DNA of 64,000 nt from Rhabditoides inermis (lineage: Eukaryota; Nematoda; Chromadorea; Rhabditida; Rhabditidae), in contig CAWZYM010000087.1 of NCBI GenBank assembly GCA_963966185.1, positions 95,001 to 159,000 of the forward strand, in the 5' to 3' direction. Position 1 is the stretch's first letter. Each line of letters starts with the position of its first letter. A program made the position numbers and the translations under genes. This document shows positions 10,468 to 22,532 of this stretch, in pieces. The notes beneath the pieces are model-generated. The model did no database searches, was not told the DNA's origin, and saw only the letters and a list, made by a program, of their open reading frames with translations.

Positions 10468-11423
10468 ATTTAGTGTGTACGTACACGCGCGCTGTACGTG
10501 AAAATGAATGATCTTTGCAAGCAGTACTACAGGTGCAGAGTTAACAACTGCGTTTGTGACCTCATCCATGAACACATGCACGAAAACGCGGTACGTTTCG
10601 AAATTTACGTACTGGTTGTTGACGTTCTCCATCATCAAGTGCTACTTTTTTTCTCATCAGCGAGCAAACGGTCGGCGAATCGGCGGCTGCTTCAAGAATT
10701 CGCGTTAACCTAACGGCGCTTTCGTTTAGGAAAAGGTACTGGAGCGTCTGAGCGGCAATGTGGCGAGCAATTTCCTCAGCTATCCGTACGAGGAACGGTT
10801 TCCTCGGCTGCGCTACTTCACAAACACGCGGCCCGTACACGACGTGTTCTGCCGCTATTCCACGCAGTCCCAGGCAGACATGCTTCCCAGAGTCATCCAA
10901 CTGTTCCACGTATGTCAACTACACACGTGGCCAGTCAAATTCGGCCAATCTGACGCAAAGCTCTGTCTCGGGTCTCCGTTGAGCTCTAGTTTAGTGGAAT
11001 CGAAGCGATGCGTCCGTTCTGACCGAATTCGGCCGAAAGGGTCGTGTGATTGGCCCACCTCTGTAGTTGATACGAAAGACGCATGTTTTTGTTTGAGGAA
11101 TGGCAGGCGGGCGGCGACGCATTCCACTTTGAGACGATAACGGAAAAGAGAAGCCACGACCCCGGCACTGAATACGACGACTTTCTCGAGTTTCTCTCGA
11201 AACTCGAAAAGGTGAGACGTTTTAGTTCATTGGGTACTAGGCATCTTGGTGAAACTTTTAAAACTTGAAAAAAAAAACTTTTCAGCGGATCGTGGTTAAG
11301 GGATCGCGAGTGGACTGTGCGTACGTGTATCGGAGGGAGGATGGGGCGACATTCGAATGCATTATGTCAGCCGAAAAGTGTGCGAGCATCAGATGCACCG
11401 TCAAAGACAACAACACGGACTGA
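8300..11423 (+). CDS. F-box protein, paralogue 1
   Basis: Eleven exons sum to 1104 bases, 367 residues: 8300-8329, 8368-8468, 8634-8709, 8859-8959, 9007-9079, 9843-9946, 10337-10406, 10474-10590, 10730-10909, 11098-11211, 11286-11423. Exon 2 encodes an N-terminal F-box (about residues 11-43; core IPIEIRCQTFSHLNPLDLL). In nematodes this joins an FTH-like or other substrate domain to an SCF ubiquitin ligase; the C-terminal part has Cys residues but no domain I can name. The start follows a TTCAG acceptor at 8293, suggesting trans-splicing. Intron 5 is a 20-bp minisatellite. AATAAA 90 bases upstream belongs to the preceding gene fragment. Confidence 0.85.
9118..9830. repeat. 20-bp palindromic minisatellite in F-box intron, unit A
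   Basis: About 35 units of GACTGATCATTGTGATCA plus AA or CA. Each unit holds two TGATCA sites around TTG, so it is nearly self-complementary. The array fills most of the intron between exons 5 and 6 (9080-9842). Confidence 0.97.
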
Positions 11424-11589
11424 TGGCAAACACGCGCTGTGGCTGATCACTTGTACAGTCCGAGAAAAGAAAAAGTTCCACTGCCCTCTCTGTTCTTCAC
11501 TCTTTTTATCTTTAATCTTGCAGTTGTAAGTATGATGTCTCTGTGCTCTCTCGCGTTTTTTCACTATAAACAATGAAAATAGATAATAG

Positions 11590-11815
11590 ATTGTCCGTTG
11601 TGAACGATGCAAAGTGCACTCGTGTCTCTCACTCATTCTCACTCTCTCCCTATCCTCTCTCACTCTCACTGTTTGATCGGTGTGTTATTTGCAAATGAGA
11701 GCTTCCTTTCGCAAGTGAGTTGAATTGAAAAGAAGTGCAAGATGAGCGATTTGCATGTATGTGTATATAATCCCGGTTATCGATTGGTTTTGTGTTACTT
11801 GTATGAAGAGATTTA
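11590..11815 (+). repeat. Recurrent 3'-end module
   Basis: A segment of about 230-260 bp starting near GTTGTGAACGATGCAAAGTG, with a CTCACTCT-rich stretch, TGTTATTTGC, GAGTTGAATTGAA and CCCGGTTATCGATT. Related copies lie at about 7969-8225, 12355-12600, 13560-13816, 17193-17418 and 17820-18075. Every copy sits 3' of a gene or gene fragment of this cluster, and those before F-box genes end with AATAAA. It looks like a shared 3' UTR and intergenic unit that has been copied along with the genes. Confidence 0.75.
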
Positions 11816-12013
11816 GATATGTGTCATGTGTTTGAATTTGAAATGAGAATTTCCTCTCATAATAATAATATTATTTATTACCGTGTATACTAAATAGAAG
11901 AGAAATGACGTCATAAATAGAGTGATTATGGCAAATGTGATTGGAATCGGAAAACAAAAAAAACAACAACTAAAATATGATAAAACAGATAACGCAGGTT
12001 CCCGATTGAGCAC

Positions 12014-12240
12014 TCATCTAATTTTGGAAGGAGGGAACAAATGGGGGTTCTCTAGAAGGAACGATTTCACTGTTTGATGTTTCGCAGACAAGATGATGTA
12101 GTTGGGGAGTGTGTTCCATAGTGCAAAAACCCTACTGAAAAACGTGTTGCTTTTTAAAGTTGTGTCAAAGCAAGGAATACGGCGCCACCCATGAGAAACA
12201 CGAACACGAGACCGGGAGGTACAATGTTGAAGAGGCCAGA
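12014..12240 (-). mobile_element. LINE 3' fragment
   Basis: The minus strand encodes a C-terminal ORF2 fragment (FFSRVFALWNTLPN, and HLFPPSKIR before the stop) like the end of the 195-3098 ORF2. Only the last 60 codons or so remain. In unit B (about 17617-17697) the same fragment has lost its middle. Confidence 0.75.
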
Positions 12241-12245
12241 GAGAG

Positions 12246-12302
<57 letters not shown>
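12241..12302. repeat. (CT)n microsatellite
   Basis: Uninterrupted CT repeat of about 30 units; its counterpart in unit B is at 17704-17759. Confidence 0.95.
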
Positions 12303-12305
<3 letters not shown>

Positions 12306-12667
12306 GTTCCCGAGAACAGGGAGTCGGTTCTATCCCACTCTGCAGTACACACCCGCCTAGTGTTGTTGTTTGTTGTAAACGGTGCAAAGTGCATCCGTCT
12401 CTCACTCTGACTCTCTCACTATCCACCCCATCTCTCACTGTCTGATCATCGCGATGTGTTATTTTCTAGTGAGAGCTTCCCTTTCTTTTGCGAGTTGAAT
12501 TGAATAGAGATGCAGGATCAGCGATTTTCACGTGCTATTTATTCCCGGTTATTGATTTGTTTGCGTAACTTGTATGAAGAGGTTTACACATGTGTAATAA
12601 ACTGAGAAGACAACGAAGGAATGAGTTTCCGATTTGGCTTGGAAAATTGAAGCAACGGGTTAGACGA

Positions 12668-12976
12668 GCATAATAATTTGATCTTCTTGCAAAGATGTGT
12701 TACGGTAGGAGAATAATTTGATCTTCTTGCAAAAATAAAAGTTACGGTAGGAGAATAATTTGATCTTCTTGCAAATATCAGGACGGTAGGAGAATAATTT
12801 GATCTTCTTGCAAAAATAAGGGTTACGATAGGAGAATAATGCCATCTTCTTGCAAAGATAAAAGTTACGTGAATAATTCGACTTTTAAAAGCAATATTGA
12901 GGAACACTGTAGGAGAATAATTCACTCTGCTCGCAAAAGTAATGTTTATGGTAGGAGAATAGTTCATTCTTCTTTC
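12668..12976. repeat. 42-bp minisatellite, unit B copy
   Basis: Identical copy of the 7080-7385 array carried by the tandem duplication. Confidence 0.9.
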
Positions 12977-13092
12977 AAATAGAAGTGAATATTACAAGAA
13001 CTGCCTTTCAGCTTCCAAGTTCCTGCGAAGCCTGAACATAATAGCTCTGACAACTGTTGAACGAATGAGGTATAGAAAGAAGTGCCGTTTAG

Positions 13093-13496
13093 GTGGCGCG
13101 TCACTTCTGCTCTGCGCCGTTGGAGGACCGACTGTCGATTCTCACCGACGAGAAGATTCTCGACGCACTCCAGATATTCGCCCAGGACGACAGCAAGACC
13201 GCCTCCACGGTGCGTATCGATTGATTATCCATCGATTATCTATTGATTTATTTCAGCTGTTCAAGACGAAGCTCACGGAGCAGGTGGACAAGATGAAGGA
13301 CATGCTCAAGAAGATGCCAGTGCCCGAGGCGGTCAGTTTGTGTTTTGTAGTTTATAGTATGTAGTTTGATGCTTTGCAGGAGGATGGGAGTCTGCTGGAC
13401 GATGCGCAAATGGAGGAGCAGATTCGATGGGATCTCAGGAAGCTCAAGGAACAGCGATACGCTAATGACGGAATTCCCGGTGTGAATGCTGTGTGA
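13093..13496 (+). pseudogene. 3' exons of an unidentified gene, unit B
   Basis: Copy of the 7502-7905 fragment in the second duplication unit, with the same three exons and the same peptide. It is again 5'-truncated by the unit boundary. Confidence 0.5.
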
Positions 13497-13890
13497 ATCG
13501 ATATTGATCAATCGATCGATATTGATTTATCGATCCCATCCCACTCCCACATCCGTCCGCACAGTGTTGTTGTTTGTTGTGAACGATGCAAAGTGTACTT
13601 CTGTCTCTCACTCTGACTCTCTCACTATCCTCTCTATCTCTCACTGTCTGATCGATGTGTTATTTGCTAGTGTGAGCTTTCCTTTCTCTTGCGAGTTGAA
13701 TTGAAAAGAGATGCAAGATGAGAGGTTTGCATGTATATTCCCGGTTATCGATTTGTTTTGTGTTACTTGTGTTAATAGTTTTTAGAGATATCCAATAAAC
13801 TGTTACGTTCTGACTACTCTCATTCTCCGCCTTATATCTCACCTGGCCAATTTGCTACACTTTGAACTTACGTTCTGACTTCAGATTGCT

Positions 13891-16021
13891 ATGATGGATT
13901 CGGAGGCGGGGAAAACGGAGGTGAGTCTCTATGGGTGGTCGTGCAAGTCTGTTTTCAGACTCTGTTCTCTCTCATTCCTATCGAGATCCGTTGTCAGACA
14001 TTCTCACACCTCAACCCGCTCGACCTGCTGTTTCTCGCCTCATCCAACGACGAAAATCTGTGCGTTTGTTTCAACTTACCTAATTATGATTTAAACATAG
14101 CTGTCATAATGTACTACTTGTTTCGATATAGATATTCGGAATTTGATTTGATTGTGTTTCTCTTCTATAAAGTATACACGGCAATTAATAATATCATTAT
14201 GTACATATTGTGTTGTGATTACAGATCATATCCTTTTAGTCGCGCCATTCAATCCGCTGGAATCCTTCTCAAGCCGGTTGTCGTTTACAACTTTGCGACT
14301 GTGAGTTTTGTACGCTTTGAATTTCAAGTTGGATGTGATAGTCACAGTAGGAAGGAAGTGCACCTGATAAAAATGCGAAAAGAACCTTGTTTTTTTTTAT
14401 GAAGCTGCTGTGTGAGTAGAAGTTTCTTTCTACTTACAATATCTATTCCAGCACACACTCTCTCTGCACAACGACGCTGTCTCCCCTGATAAGCTGAGCA
14501 CCGACGACGGTTTCATCTGTCATTCTGATTTGGAGAACGACATTGATAGCAGGTGAATGTTTTGCCCACATTTGTTTACCTATGTCGAATCGCATTCAGG
14601 AAGACTGCACAGATAAATACGTTTGCGCGTCTTTCCGATTCTCACCTCGTTTCGCGTCTGTCCATCATTCTGGTAATTGATAACTTGTTATACTTACAGT
14701 TTGCGTAGGGACTGATCATTGTGATCAAAGACTGATCATTGAGATCAAATACTGATCATTGTGATCACAGACTGATCATTGTGATCACAGACTGATCATT
14801 GTGATCAAAGACTGATCATTTGAGATCAAATACTGATCATTGTGATCACAGACTGATCATTGTGATCACAGACTGATCATTGTGATCAAAGACTGATCAT
14901 TGTGATCAAAGACTGATCATTGTGATCACAGACTGATCATCGTGATCACATACTGATCATTGTGATCACAGACTGATCATTGTGATCAAAGACTGATCAT
15001 TGTGATCAAAGACTGATCATTGTGATCAAAGACTGATCATTGTGATCATAGACTGATCATTGTGATCACAGACTTATCATTGTGATCAAAGACTGATCAT
15101 TGTGATCAAAGACTGATCATTGTGATCACAGACTGATCATTGTGATCACAGACTGATCATTGTGATCAAAGACTGATCATTGTGATCAAAGACTGATCAT
15201 TGTGATCACAGACTGATCATTGTGATCACAGACTGATCATTGTGATCACAGACTGATCATTGTGATCAAAGACTGATCATTGTGATCAAAGAATGATCAT
15301 TGTGATCACAGACTGATCATTGTGATCACAGACTGATCATTGTGATCACAGACTGATCATTGTGATCAAAGACTGATCATTGTGATCACAGACTTATCAT
15401 TATAATCAGTGATCAACACACTGATCTTTGTTCAGCACCTCGACGATGACGAGTATGCCTACCAAGAGGGAGTGTTTCGCGCGGCGAGTATGCTTCGGCA
15501 GCAGAGGGACAAGGTCTTCGACTGGCTAGAGATTGACGGGTGAGCGCAAGTTCACTTTCACTAAACAATTAAACAACAAAAATTCCGAATGCATAAAAGT
15601 GTGTGTCAAAGAGCGTATATATTCATAAGATCAAATATTCATTCGGAACTGCTAACATGATCATACCACGTAAAGGTAAAGGTAAAGGTATCACCCCGAT
15701 TCAAGAGATTCACTCTGCGGAGGGAGTCGAAGGAGGTCTATGGCACTACACCATCACACCACGTAGGAAACGAAATCACACATAAACATAAAAACCGAAG
15801 ATGGTTGTTGAAAGGTGCAGGTTCATTAGTCGGACTCTCGCAATCAGCCATAGAGAGCATTTGTCTTGCGGACCATATCAAATCATTGAAATAGTGTCTA
15901 CATGATTTTACTTGTTTACACATATTCAGTGTGAATGACAAAAGCTCCGATTGCATACAATCGTGGAAACTCTTCGAGATGTTCACCGCTTTCACTGAGG
16001 TATTCAAGAAGAGAGAGAGAG

Positions 16022-16070
<49 letters not shown>

Positions 16071-17026
16071 ATTTAGTGTGTACGTACACGCGCGCTGTAC
16101 GTGAAAATGAATGATCTTTGCAAGCAGTACTACAGGTGCAGAGTTAACAACTGCGTTTGTGACCTCATCCATGAACACATGCACGAAAACGCGGTACGTT
16201 TCGAAATTTACGTACTGGTTGTTGACGTTCTCCATCATCAAGTGCTACTTTTTTTCTCATCAGCGAGCAAACGGTCGGCGAATCGGCGGCTGCTTCAAGA
16301 ATTCGCGTTAACCTAACGGCGCTTTCGTTTAGGAAAAGGTACTGGAGCGTCTGAGCGGCAATGTGGCGAGCAATTTCCTCAGCTATCCGTACGAGGAACG
16401 GTTTCCTCGGCTGCGCTACTTCACAAACACGCGGCCCGTACACGACGTGTTCTGCCGCTATTCCACGCAGTCCCAGGCAGACATGCTTCCCAGAGTCATC
16501 CAACTGTTCCACGTATGTCAACTACACACGTGGCCAGTCAAATTCGGCCAATCTGACGCAAAGCTCTGTCTCGGGTCTCCGTTGAGCTCTAGTTTAGTGG
16601 AATCGAAGCGATGCGTCCGTTCTGACCGAATTCGGCCGAAAGGGTCGTGTGATTGGCCCACCTCTGTAGTTGATACGAAAGACGCATGTTTTTGTTTGAG
16701 GAATGGCAGGCGGGCGGCGACGCATTCCACTTTGAGACGATAACGGAAAAGAGAAGCCACGACCCCGGCACTGAATACGACGACTTTCTCGAGTTTCTCT
16801 CGAAACTCGAAAAGGTGAGACGTTTTAGTTCATTGGGTACTAGGCATCTTGGTGAAACTTTTAAAACTTGAAAAAAAAAACTTTTCAGCGGATCGTGGTT
16901 AAGGGATCGCGAGTGGACTGTGCGTACGTGTATCGGAGGGAGGATGGGGCGACATTCGAATGCATGATGTCAGCCGAAAAGTGTGCGAGCATCAGATGCA
17001 CCGTCAAAGACAACAACACGGACTGA
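13891..17026 (+). CDS. F-box protein, paralogue 2 (duplicate of paralogue 1)
   Basis: The 11-exon structure is the same as paralogue 1 and the frame is intact. I see two residue changes: Leu to Phe (codon at 15991) and Ile to Met (codon at 16964). The intron minisatellite and the GA tract before exon 8 are also copied; the GA tract is 10 bases longer here. So few differences imply a very recent duplication or continuing gene conversion. Confidence 0.85.
14709..15421. repeat. 20-bp palindromic minisatellite in F-box intron, unit B
   Basis: Duplicate of the 9118-9830 array. The order of variant units (AAA, ACA, TTGAGATC) appears the same, so the array has not yet changed in copy number since the duplication. 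Confidence 0.97.
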
Positions 17027-17700
17027 TGGCAAACACGCGCTGTGGCTGATCACTTGTACAGTCCGAGAAAAGAAAAAGTTCCACTGCCCTCTCTGTTCTT
17101 CACTCTTTTTATCTTTAATCTTGCAGTTGTAAGTATGATGTCTCTGTGCTCTCTCGCGTTTTTTCACTATAAACAATGAAAATAGATAATAGATTGTCCG
17201 TTGTGAACGATGCAAAGTGCACTCGTGTCTCTCACTCATTCTCACTCTCTCCCTATCCTCTCTCACTCTCACTGTTTGATCGGTGTGTTATTTGCAAATG
17301 AGAGCTTCCTTTCGCAAGTGAGTTGAATTGAAAAGAAGTGCAAGATGAGCGATTTGCATGTATGTGTATATAATCCCGGTTATCGATTGGTTTTGTGTTA
17401 CTTGTATGAAGAGATTTAGATATGTGTCATGTGTTTGAATTTGAAATGAGAATTTCCTCTCATAATAATAATATTATTTATTACCGTGTATACTAAATAG
17501 AAGAGAAATGACGTCATAAATAGAGTGATTATGGCAAATGTGATTGGAATCGGAAAACAAAAAAAACAACAACTAAAATATGATAAAACAGATAACGCAG
17601 GTTCCCGATTGAGCACTCATCTAATTTTGGAAGGAGGGAACAAATGGGGGTTATCTAGAAGGAACGATTTCACTGTTTGATGTTTCGCAGACAAGAAGAG

Positions 17701-17762
<62 letters not shown>

Positions 17763-18081
17763 GCAGTTCCCGAGTACAAGGAGTCGGTTCTATCCCACTC
17801 TGCAGTACTCACACCCGCCTAGTGTTGTTGTTTGTTGTAAACGGTGCAAAGTGCATCCGTCTCTCACTCTGACTCTCTCATTATCCACCCCATCTCTCAC
17901 TGTCTGATCATCGCGATGTGTTATTTTCTAGTGAGAGCTTTCCTTTCTCTTACGAGTTGAATTGAAAAGAGATGCAGGATCAGCTATTTTCCTGCGCTAT
18001 ATGTTCCCGTTTATCGATTTGTTTGTGTTTTTTGAATGAAAAGATGCGTAATAAACTGTTACGTTCTGACTTTAGTTTGCT

Positions 18082-18951
18082 ATGGCGGATTTGTCTAGTA
18101 GTGTTTCGGAGGCGGGGAAAAGGGAGGTGAGTCTACGTGGGTGGTCCGTTCAATATCCTTTTCAGTCCTTGTTCTCTCTTCTACCCGTTGAGATTCACTG
18201 TCAGATATTCTCATTGCTCGATCCTTTGGATTCTCTTCTATTCGCATCGTCCAGCATCGAACACTTGTGGGCCAATCAATAAATCAATGAATCATACGTT
18301 GGATTTCAGGAAGATCGCTCGCTCTACCATTGGTCTGGAACTCAAACCAGTCGTTGTTTTCACTCTGCCAACTGTGAGTTGAAAGCGAATTTGTACCTTT
18401 TTTGTGTGTTTCATGGAAAACGTGTATTCAGCTGTCTCTATTGCTTCACAAAGATGTGCCCACTCCCGGTGAAATCGAAGAAGAAGAGTGCTTTGCGTGT
18501 CACACTGAACTGAATAAGAAGGAAGAGGACGGTGAAGAGCCAACTAGCAACGATCAAAAGTGAGGCGATGAAAAGTGAGCCTTCATCCTTCAACCGTTTG
18601 AATGCAGGAAAAGCGCGGTGCTTCAGTCTATTGTCAGCCTACTCTCGTCTTCTATCGTCAAGAAGATCCGTATTGTTATGGTTAGTAAAATTATCAAACT
18701 TGTAGCGGTCGACATTTCTCAGAGCTCCGATGCGATAGTCTGCTCGAATTTGCTTCACTTTCTTCGCATTTTGCGATCCAAAAACAAAAAGTGCTACGAT
18801 TGGGTGGCGGTGGGAATGTGGGTTTACGGAAAAAAGTTTTCAGGAATGTAAAATAAAAACTTTCAGGATGGACAAGTTCAACTGGTGCCAGAACAATTCT
18901 CTAAACTCCACATTCACAACTCTCACGGAGGTACAATGAGATTCAAAAGGC

Positions 18952-19016
<65 letters not shown>

Positions 19017-19052
19017 AGGAAGGGAGGAAGAGAGATAGATAGAGAAAGAGAG

Positions 19053-19083
<31 letters not shown>

Positions 19084-20438
19084 AAGAAAGAGAGCGAGAG
19101 CTGTTTGGCTCGGGTTCGAAGAGGTTTCGGAAAGAGTTGCGGAAAGGCTGACCGCTATTCGCGAAACAAACAACGTAATCGAAAATTGTCGGCTGTTTCA
19201 TGGCTGGTTGGAAGGCCAACGCTTGTTGCTGTTTCCAAGGCGTTTCGAGGGTGTTTTGAATCAATTTACCGCAACTTCCAGGTTCTCCCAATGCGACGTC
19301 TCTTCGTTGAGATGAGCTGCGCCTGCGAGAGGGGAGACTGCGTCGCCATCGGAAACCTCGTCTACGACGATACCCATACCAGTGTGGTGAGACGCTTTCG
19401 AAATCGTCTAATAACACCAATACACGTGTGCATCATAAAGGTACTCCTTACTCCTATTCATGTCCCATCCAACATCATGTTACAGTATCCGTTACAAGTT
19501 ACATTATCCGAATTACAGTATAGATACAGTATCCGATTGCACTGACTGACAAGCATTTGTGAGAAATGACTAAAAATGGACAAGTTCACATGAAACTCGT
19601 ATTTTCCGGATTCCGAATTTGTCAAGCATAGAACAAAGTAGTTTGATAGCTTAAATTGAACGTTTTTGCAAGAAAACACGGTTCAGCGTTCGCTACTCGA
19701 TTATGTGCGCGGCCCTCTGCGCTACGAGTGCAACTTCTTCGCGTCTCGCTTCCCCCGCCTGAGGGGCTTCCACAACACCTGCCTCGTACCTGCCCGGCAG
19801 TCGCCCGACCACCTCACTGTCCTCGACAATGTGCGCGCCTTCATCGAGGTGATGTTTGTTCGTTATTCATACCTATAATCATGATATATATGCGAAGGGA
19901 GTTTGAGTTTAGTGTGCGAGTAATGTAGAATGATGATAGTTCCATTTCTGTGGTTTAGGAGTGGAAGTCTGGCGGCGGTTGGTTCTCATTCGAGACGAGT
20001 GTGGAGATGGATCTCACCGCGCTTAGCGGCAATCACGACTTCAGCAAGTTCCATGCGCTGGTCACGGAGTTCGAGAAGAAGGTAAAACATCTCTCTCTCT
20101 CCCTCCGTCCCTCCTCTCCCTCCCTCCTTCCCTCCCTCTCTCTCTCTCTCTCTCTCTCACTCCCTCCCTCCCTCCCCCTCTCTCTCCCTCCCTCCCCTCT
20201 CTCCCTCTCCCTCTCCCCCATTCTCTCTCTTTCTCTCTCTCTCTCTCTATCTCTGATATCACAGGGACTGCAATACTCGGCGGACAGTGTGTCAATGTCG
20301 TTTTCTCGCGGGAAAAGTGACGGCGGCAGGCTGTTCTGTTTCATCTCATCTGCAACCACCAACAAGAACACCACAATCACCTGTCGCACCGAGGAAAGGA
20401 AGAAGAGTAACGAAACGAAGGAAGACGAGGAGAAGTGA
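18082..20438 (+). CDS. F-box protein, paralogue 3 (divergent)
   Basis: The exon order matches the two upstream copies but the sequence is well diverged. The start MADLSSSVSEAGKRE is followed by an F-box exon (about 18160-18270; LPVEIHCQIFSLLDPLDSLL). Later exons match the paralogues in order: KPVVVFTLPT, an acidic exon with ECFACH, FNWCQNN, a Cys-rich exon from about 19281, FFASRFPRLRGFHNTC (about 19686-19850), EWKSGGGWFSFET and a C-terminal exon ending at the TGA at 20438 with a Lys/Glu-rich tail. Introns hold GA tracts (about 18953-19090) and CT tracts (20092-20255). Its likely role is as an SCF substrate adaptor. The intron that is a minisatellite in the other two is ordinary here. Confidence 0.78.
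18953..19095. repeat. GA-rich tract in F-box paralogue 3 intron
   Basis: Long GA repeat with GAAA and GGA interruptions in the intron that begins just after the FTTLTE exon. Confidence 0.9.
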
Positions 20439-20769
20439 TACTTCTTGTAATAGTTGACGTTATTGTTGTTTTCGTTATTGGTGTATCTCTTGACTGAATC
20501 GTATTGTCGCGATCTTCTATAAACGTGTTCTCACACACGAAAACCAGTTATATAAAATGTGTGTGAGATTGGGATGAGAGTTTTTTGTTGAATTATTGTC
20601 ATATGAAAATATGATTTATCTGTTTTTTTTTGAAAACTCGTAATACAACAATAACATTGGATTTCTATAGTACATACAATACTAACACTGCAGTACATTG
20701 TACAACACTAGTTAGTGGTACTGTAGAGTACTCTACAGTACTTTACAGTACCACTATCCTATCCTAAGG

Positions 20770-20839
20770 TCACAGTGCGATAGCTGCCTCCTTGGCGCTG
20801 AACACACTGTTCTCCTCGCGAGCCAAGCCATCGTGCTGG

Positions 20840-20887
<48 letters not shown>

Positions 20888-21212
20888 CCCTCTCTCGCTC
20901 TCCACCTTAATCTCTTTCTTCTCTTCCCTATATTTCCCTCTCACTCTCTTCTCTCTCTCTCTTCCCCTCTCACCTGTTCCTTCTTCTCTACCTCACTGGC
21001 CGAATGGCTCACTGCTTCGTTGCTCTTCTCTGTTCCCCCAATACATCTGTTCACGAGACAATTGAGAAGCAGTAGAAGGAAGAAGTAGACGATGTATGCA
21101 CAACCCTGAAAGTGTATTCAGATGATGTCATACTCGGAAGTCCTGTCAGATGACGTCACCCCAGATGACGTCACTGACTCACAGCGACAGCCCAAGTGTA
21201 TGGCGCAAGCAT
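20770..21212 (-). CDS. Small single-pass membrane or secreted protein
   Basis: Three exons sum to 228 bases, 75 residues: 21212-21183, 21105-20974 and 20835-20770, with GT-AG borders and clean phases. The peptide starts MLAPYTWAVA, runs into a strongly hydrophobic stretch (IVYFFLLLLLNCLV, about residues 14-27), then a charged tail (KSNEAVSHSASEVEKKEQ) ending SAKEAAIAL. I do not recognise it; it could be a signal-anchor peptide. It is antisense to and downstream of the F-box cluster, convergent with paralogue 3. The second intron contains a CT tract. The model is by eye and rests on splice sites and open frame only. Confidence 0.45.
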
Positions 21213-22532
21213 TGCGGCACGGCCGTTAGAACAGCAGATGAAATGAGAAATGATGTTATGTCCTGAAAAGGATTTCCTAAATCCTAATTTAGGAAGAAAT
21301 CATTTTCTGAGAGAGAGGGGGAAGAGGGAAGAGAGGGGATAGAGATAGAGAGAACACTGGTGTTGACGATATTTCTTACTCGTGCCAGGGTACTCGCACT
21401 CGCCTCACCGACCGATTATCGATTGATTGTCGGTCCGATCATCGATCGATTGCCGATTGCACGATATGTTAGGATGTATGAAGTATTATTGTAACTTCAC
21501 AACTATCGTTGTCAGTCTCACCGAGGCAATATTTGCTGATATGTCTTGTTTTCCATCTGTTTTTCAGCTGTTGGCCTGCATTTTATACTTGTTTGTAACT
21601 TTACTTGTAACATGTTCACGTGTTTACGTTTCATCGGTCTTGGATTTTCTGAGAGAAAAAAAAACAAAAGGGAACAGGGCAGAGTCAAAAAGTGCAATAC
21701 ATGCTTGAACGCAACCCTTGACCTAAGGTACAGTGGGTGGGCAAATCAGTTGCCGCCAGTAGAGAGCGTCGAGTGAACAGAGTGCGAGGCGGCAAAATCG
21801 ATAAACATGCGAGAGCACGCGAATAAATGCACATTCAAACTTTCGCGCGCGCGCAATTTTCAAATGCGGGACAGACGAGCGGAGTGGTGGCGGAACTACA
21901 TATTCCCTGGACTGTACGCGAATCAGACATCAGACATTCGACGATATAATGTCTACGCTGTGCTACATTCCATAACAGTTGAGCAGGCTGAGCAAGGAAC
22001 TACCTCGTCAAACACATCATATATAATGTGATGATGCAACGACTAAAGTTTAATATGTATCATGATGTGGTGTCGTGGTTTCTGGTGTCTGGTGTCTGAT
22101 TGCCGGAAATTCCTTGGCATTTCGAGAATTGGCGCATAAAAAAATTATAATTATATCAACAACTAGCTGAATTTTACCGCGTTTCCCCGAAGAAAAGTGC
22201 ACGTGAATGAATAAATTATAGTATGAATAAATTCTTTGTTTCATTTATAATACATTTGTTGAAACCGCTTATATCCAATTCGACAGTGCTAGTGTAAGAG
22301 TGTGAATAACTATTTACGCAATAATCGTAAACTCTCTATACAATGTCCATTTCTATCACCTGCTGTGCATTTATGTGACAAATATCAACGAAGTACGATA
22401 TTAACACCTATGAAACTATAATCATCTATTTGTTTCAAACATACGAGACTCCGTGTACGCTTTCTCTCGTTCGAGCTTACTTATTATTACTTAAAATAAT
22501 AGACGCATTTGGCTTACTTGCGGTCTATCGAA
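21213..22532. other. Intergenic region, no gene found
   Basis: AT-rich sequence between the small minus-strand gene and the first receptor. It holds a purine-rich stretch near 21310-21350 and a run of ATCGAT-like motifs at 21415-21465. I see no supported exons or mobile elements. The receptor promoter should lie in its right part. Confidence 0.5.

Larger units (their letters stand above)
7012..12602. repeat. Tandem duplication, unit A
   Basis: The 5.59-kb unit recurs at 12604-18060 with near-perfect identity. Both units begin at the same GAGAAGACAACGAAGG sequence. Differences I can see: a 2-bp longer T-run in unit B, a 10-bp longer GA tract in unit B, a roughly 146-bp stretch of LINE fragment present only in unit A (about 12092-12237), and a few substitutions. 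The start of the unit (7028-7078) is a short inverted copy of part of the adjacent LINE (5278-5326). Confidence 0.95.
12604..18060. repeat. Tandem duplication, unit B
   Basis: Second unit of the duplication. Coordinates are offset from unit A by 5591 at the left, 5593 after the T-run and 5603 after the GA tract. It lacks part of the LINE fragment present in unit A. It joins the third, divergent F-box gene at about 18060. Confidence 0.95.
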
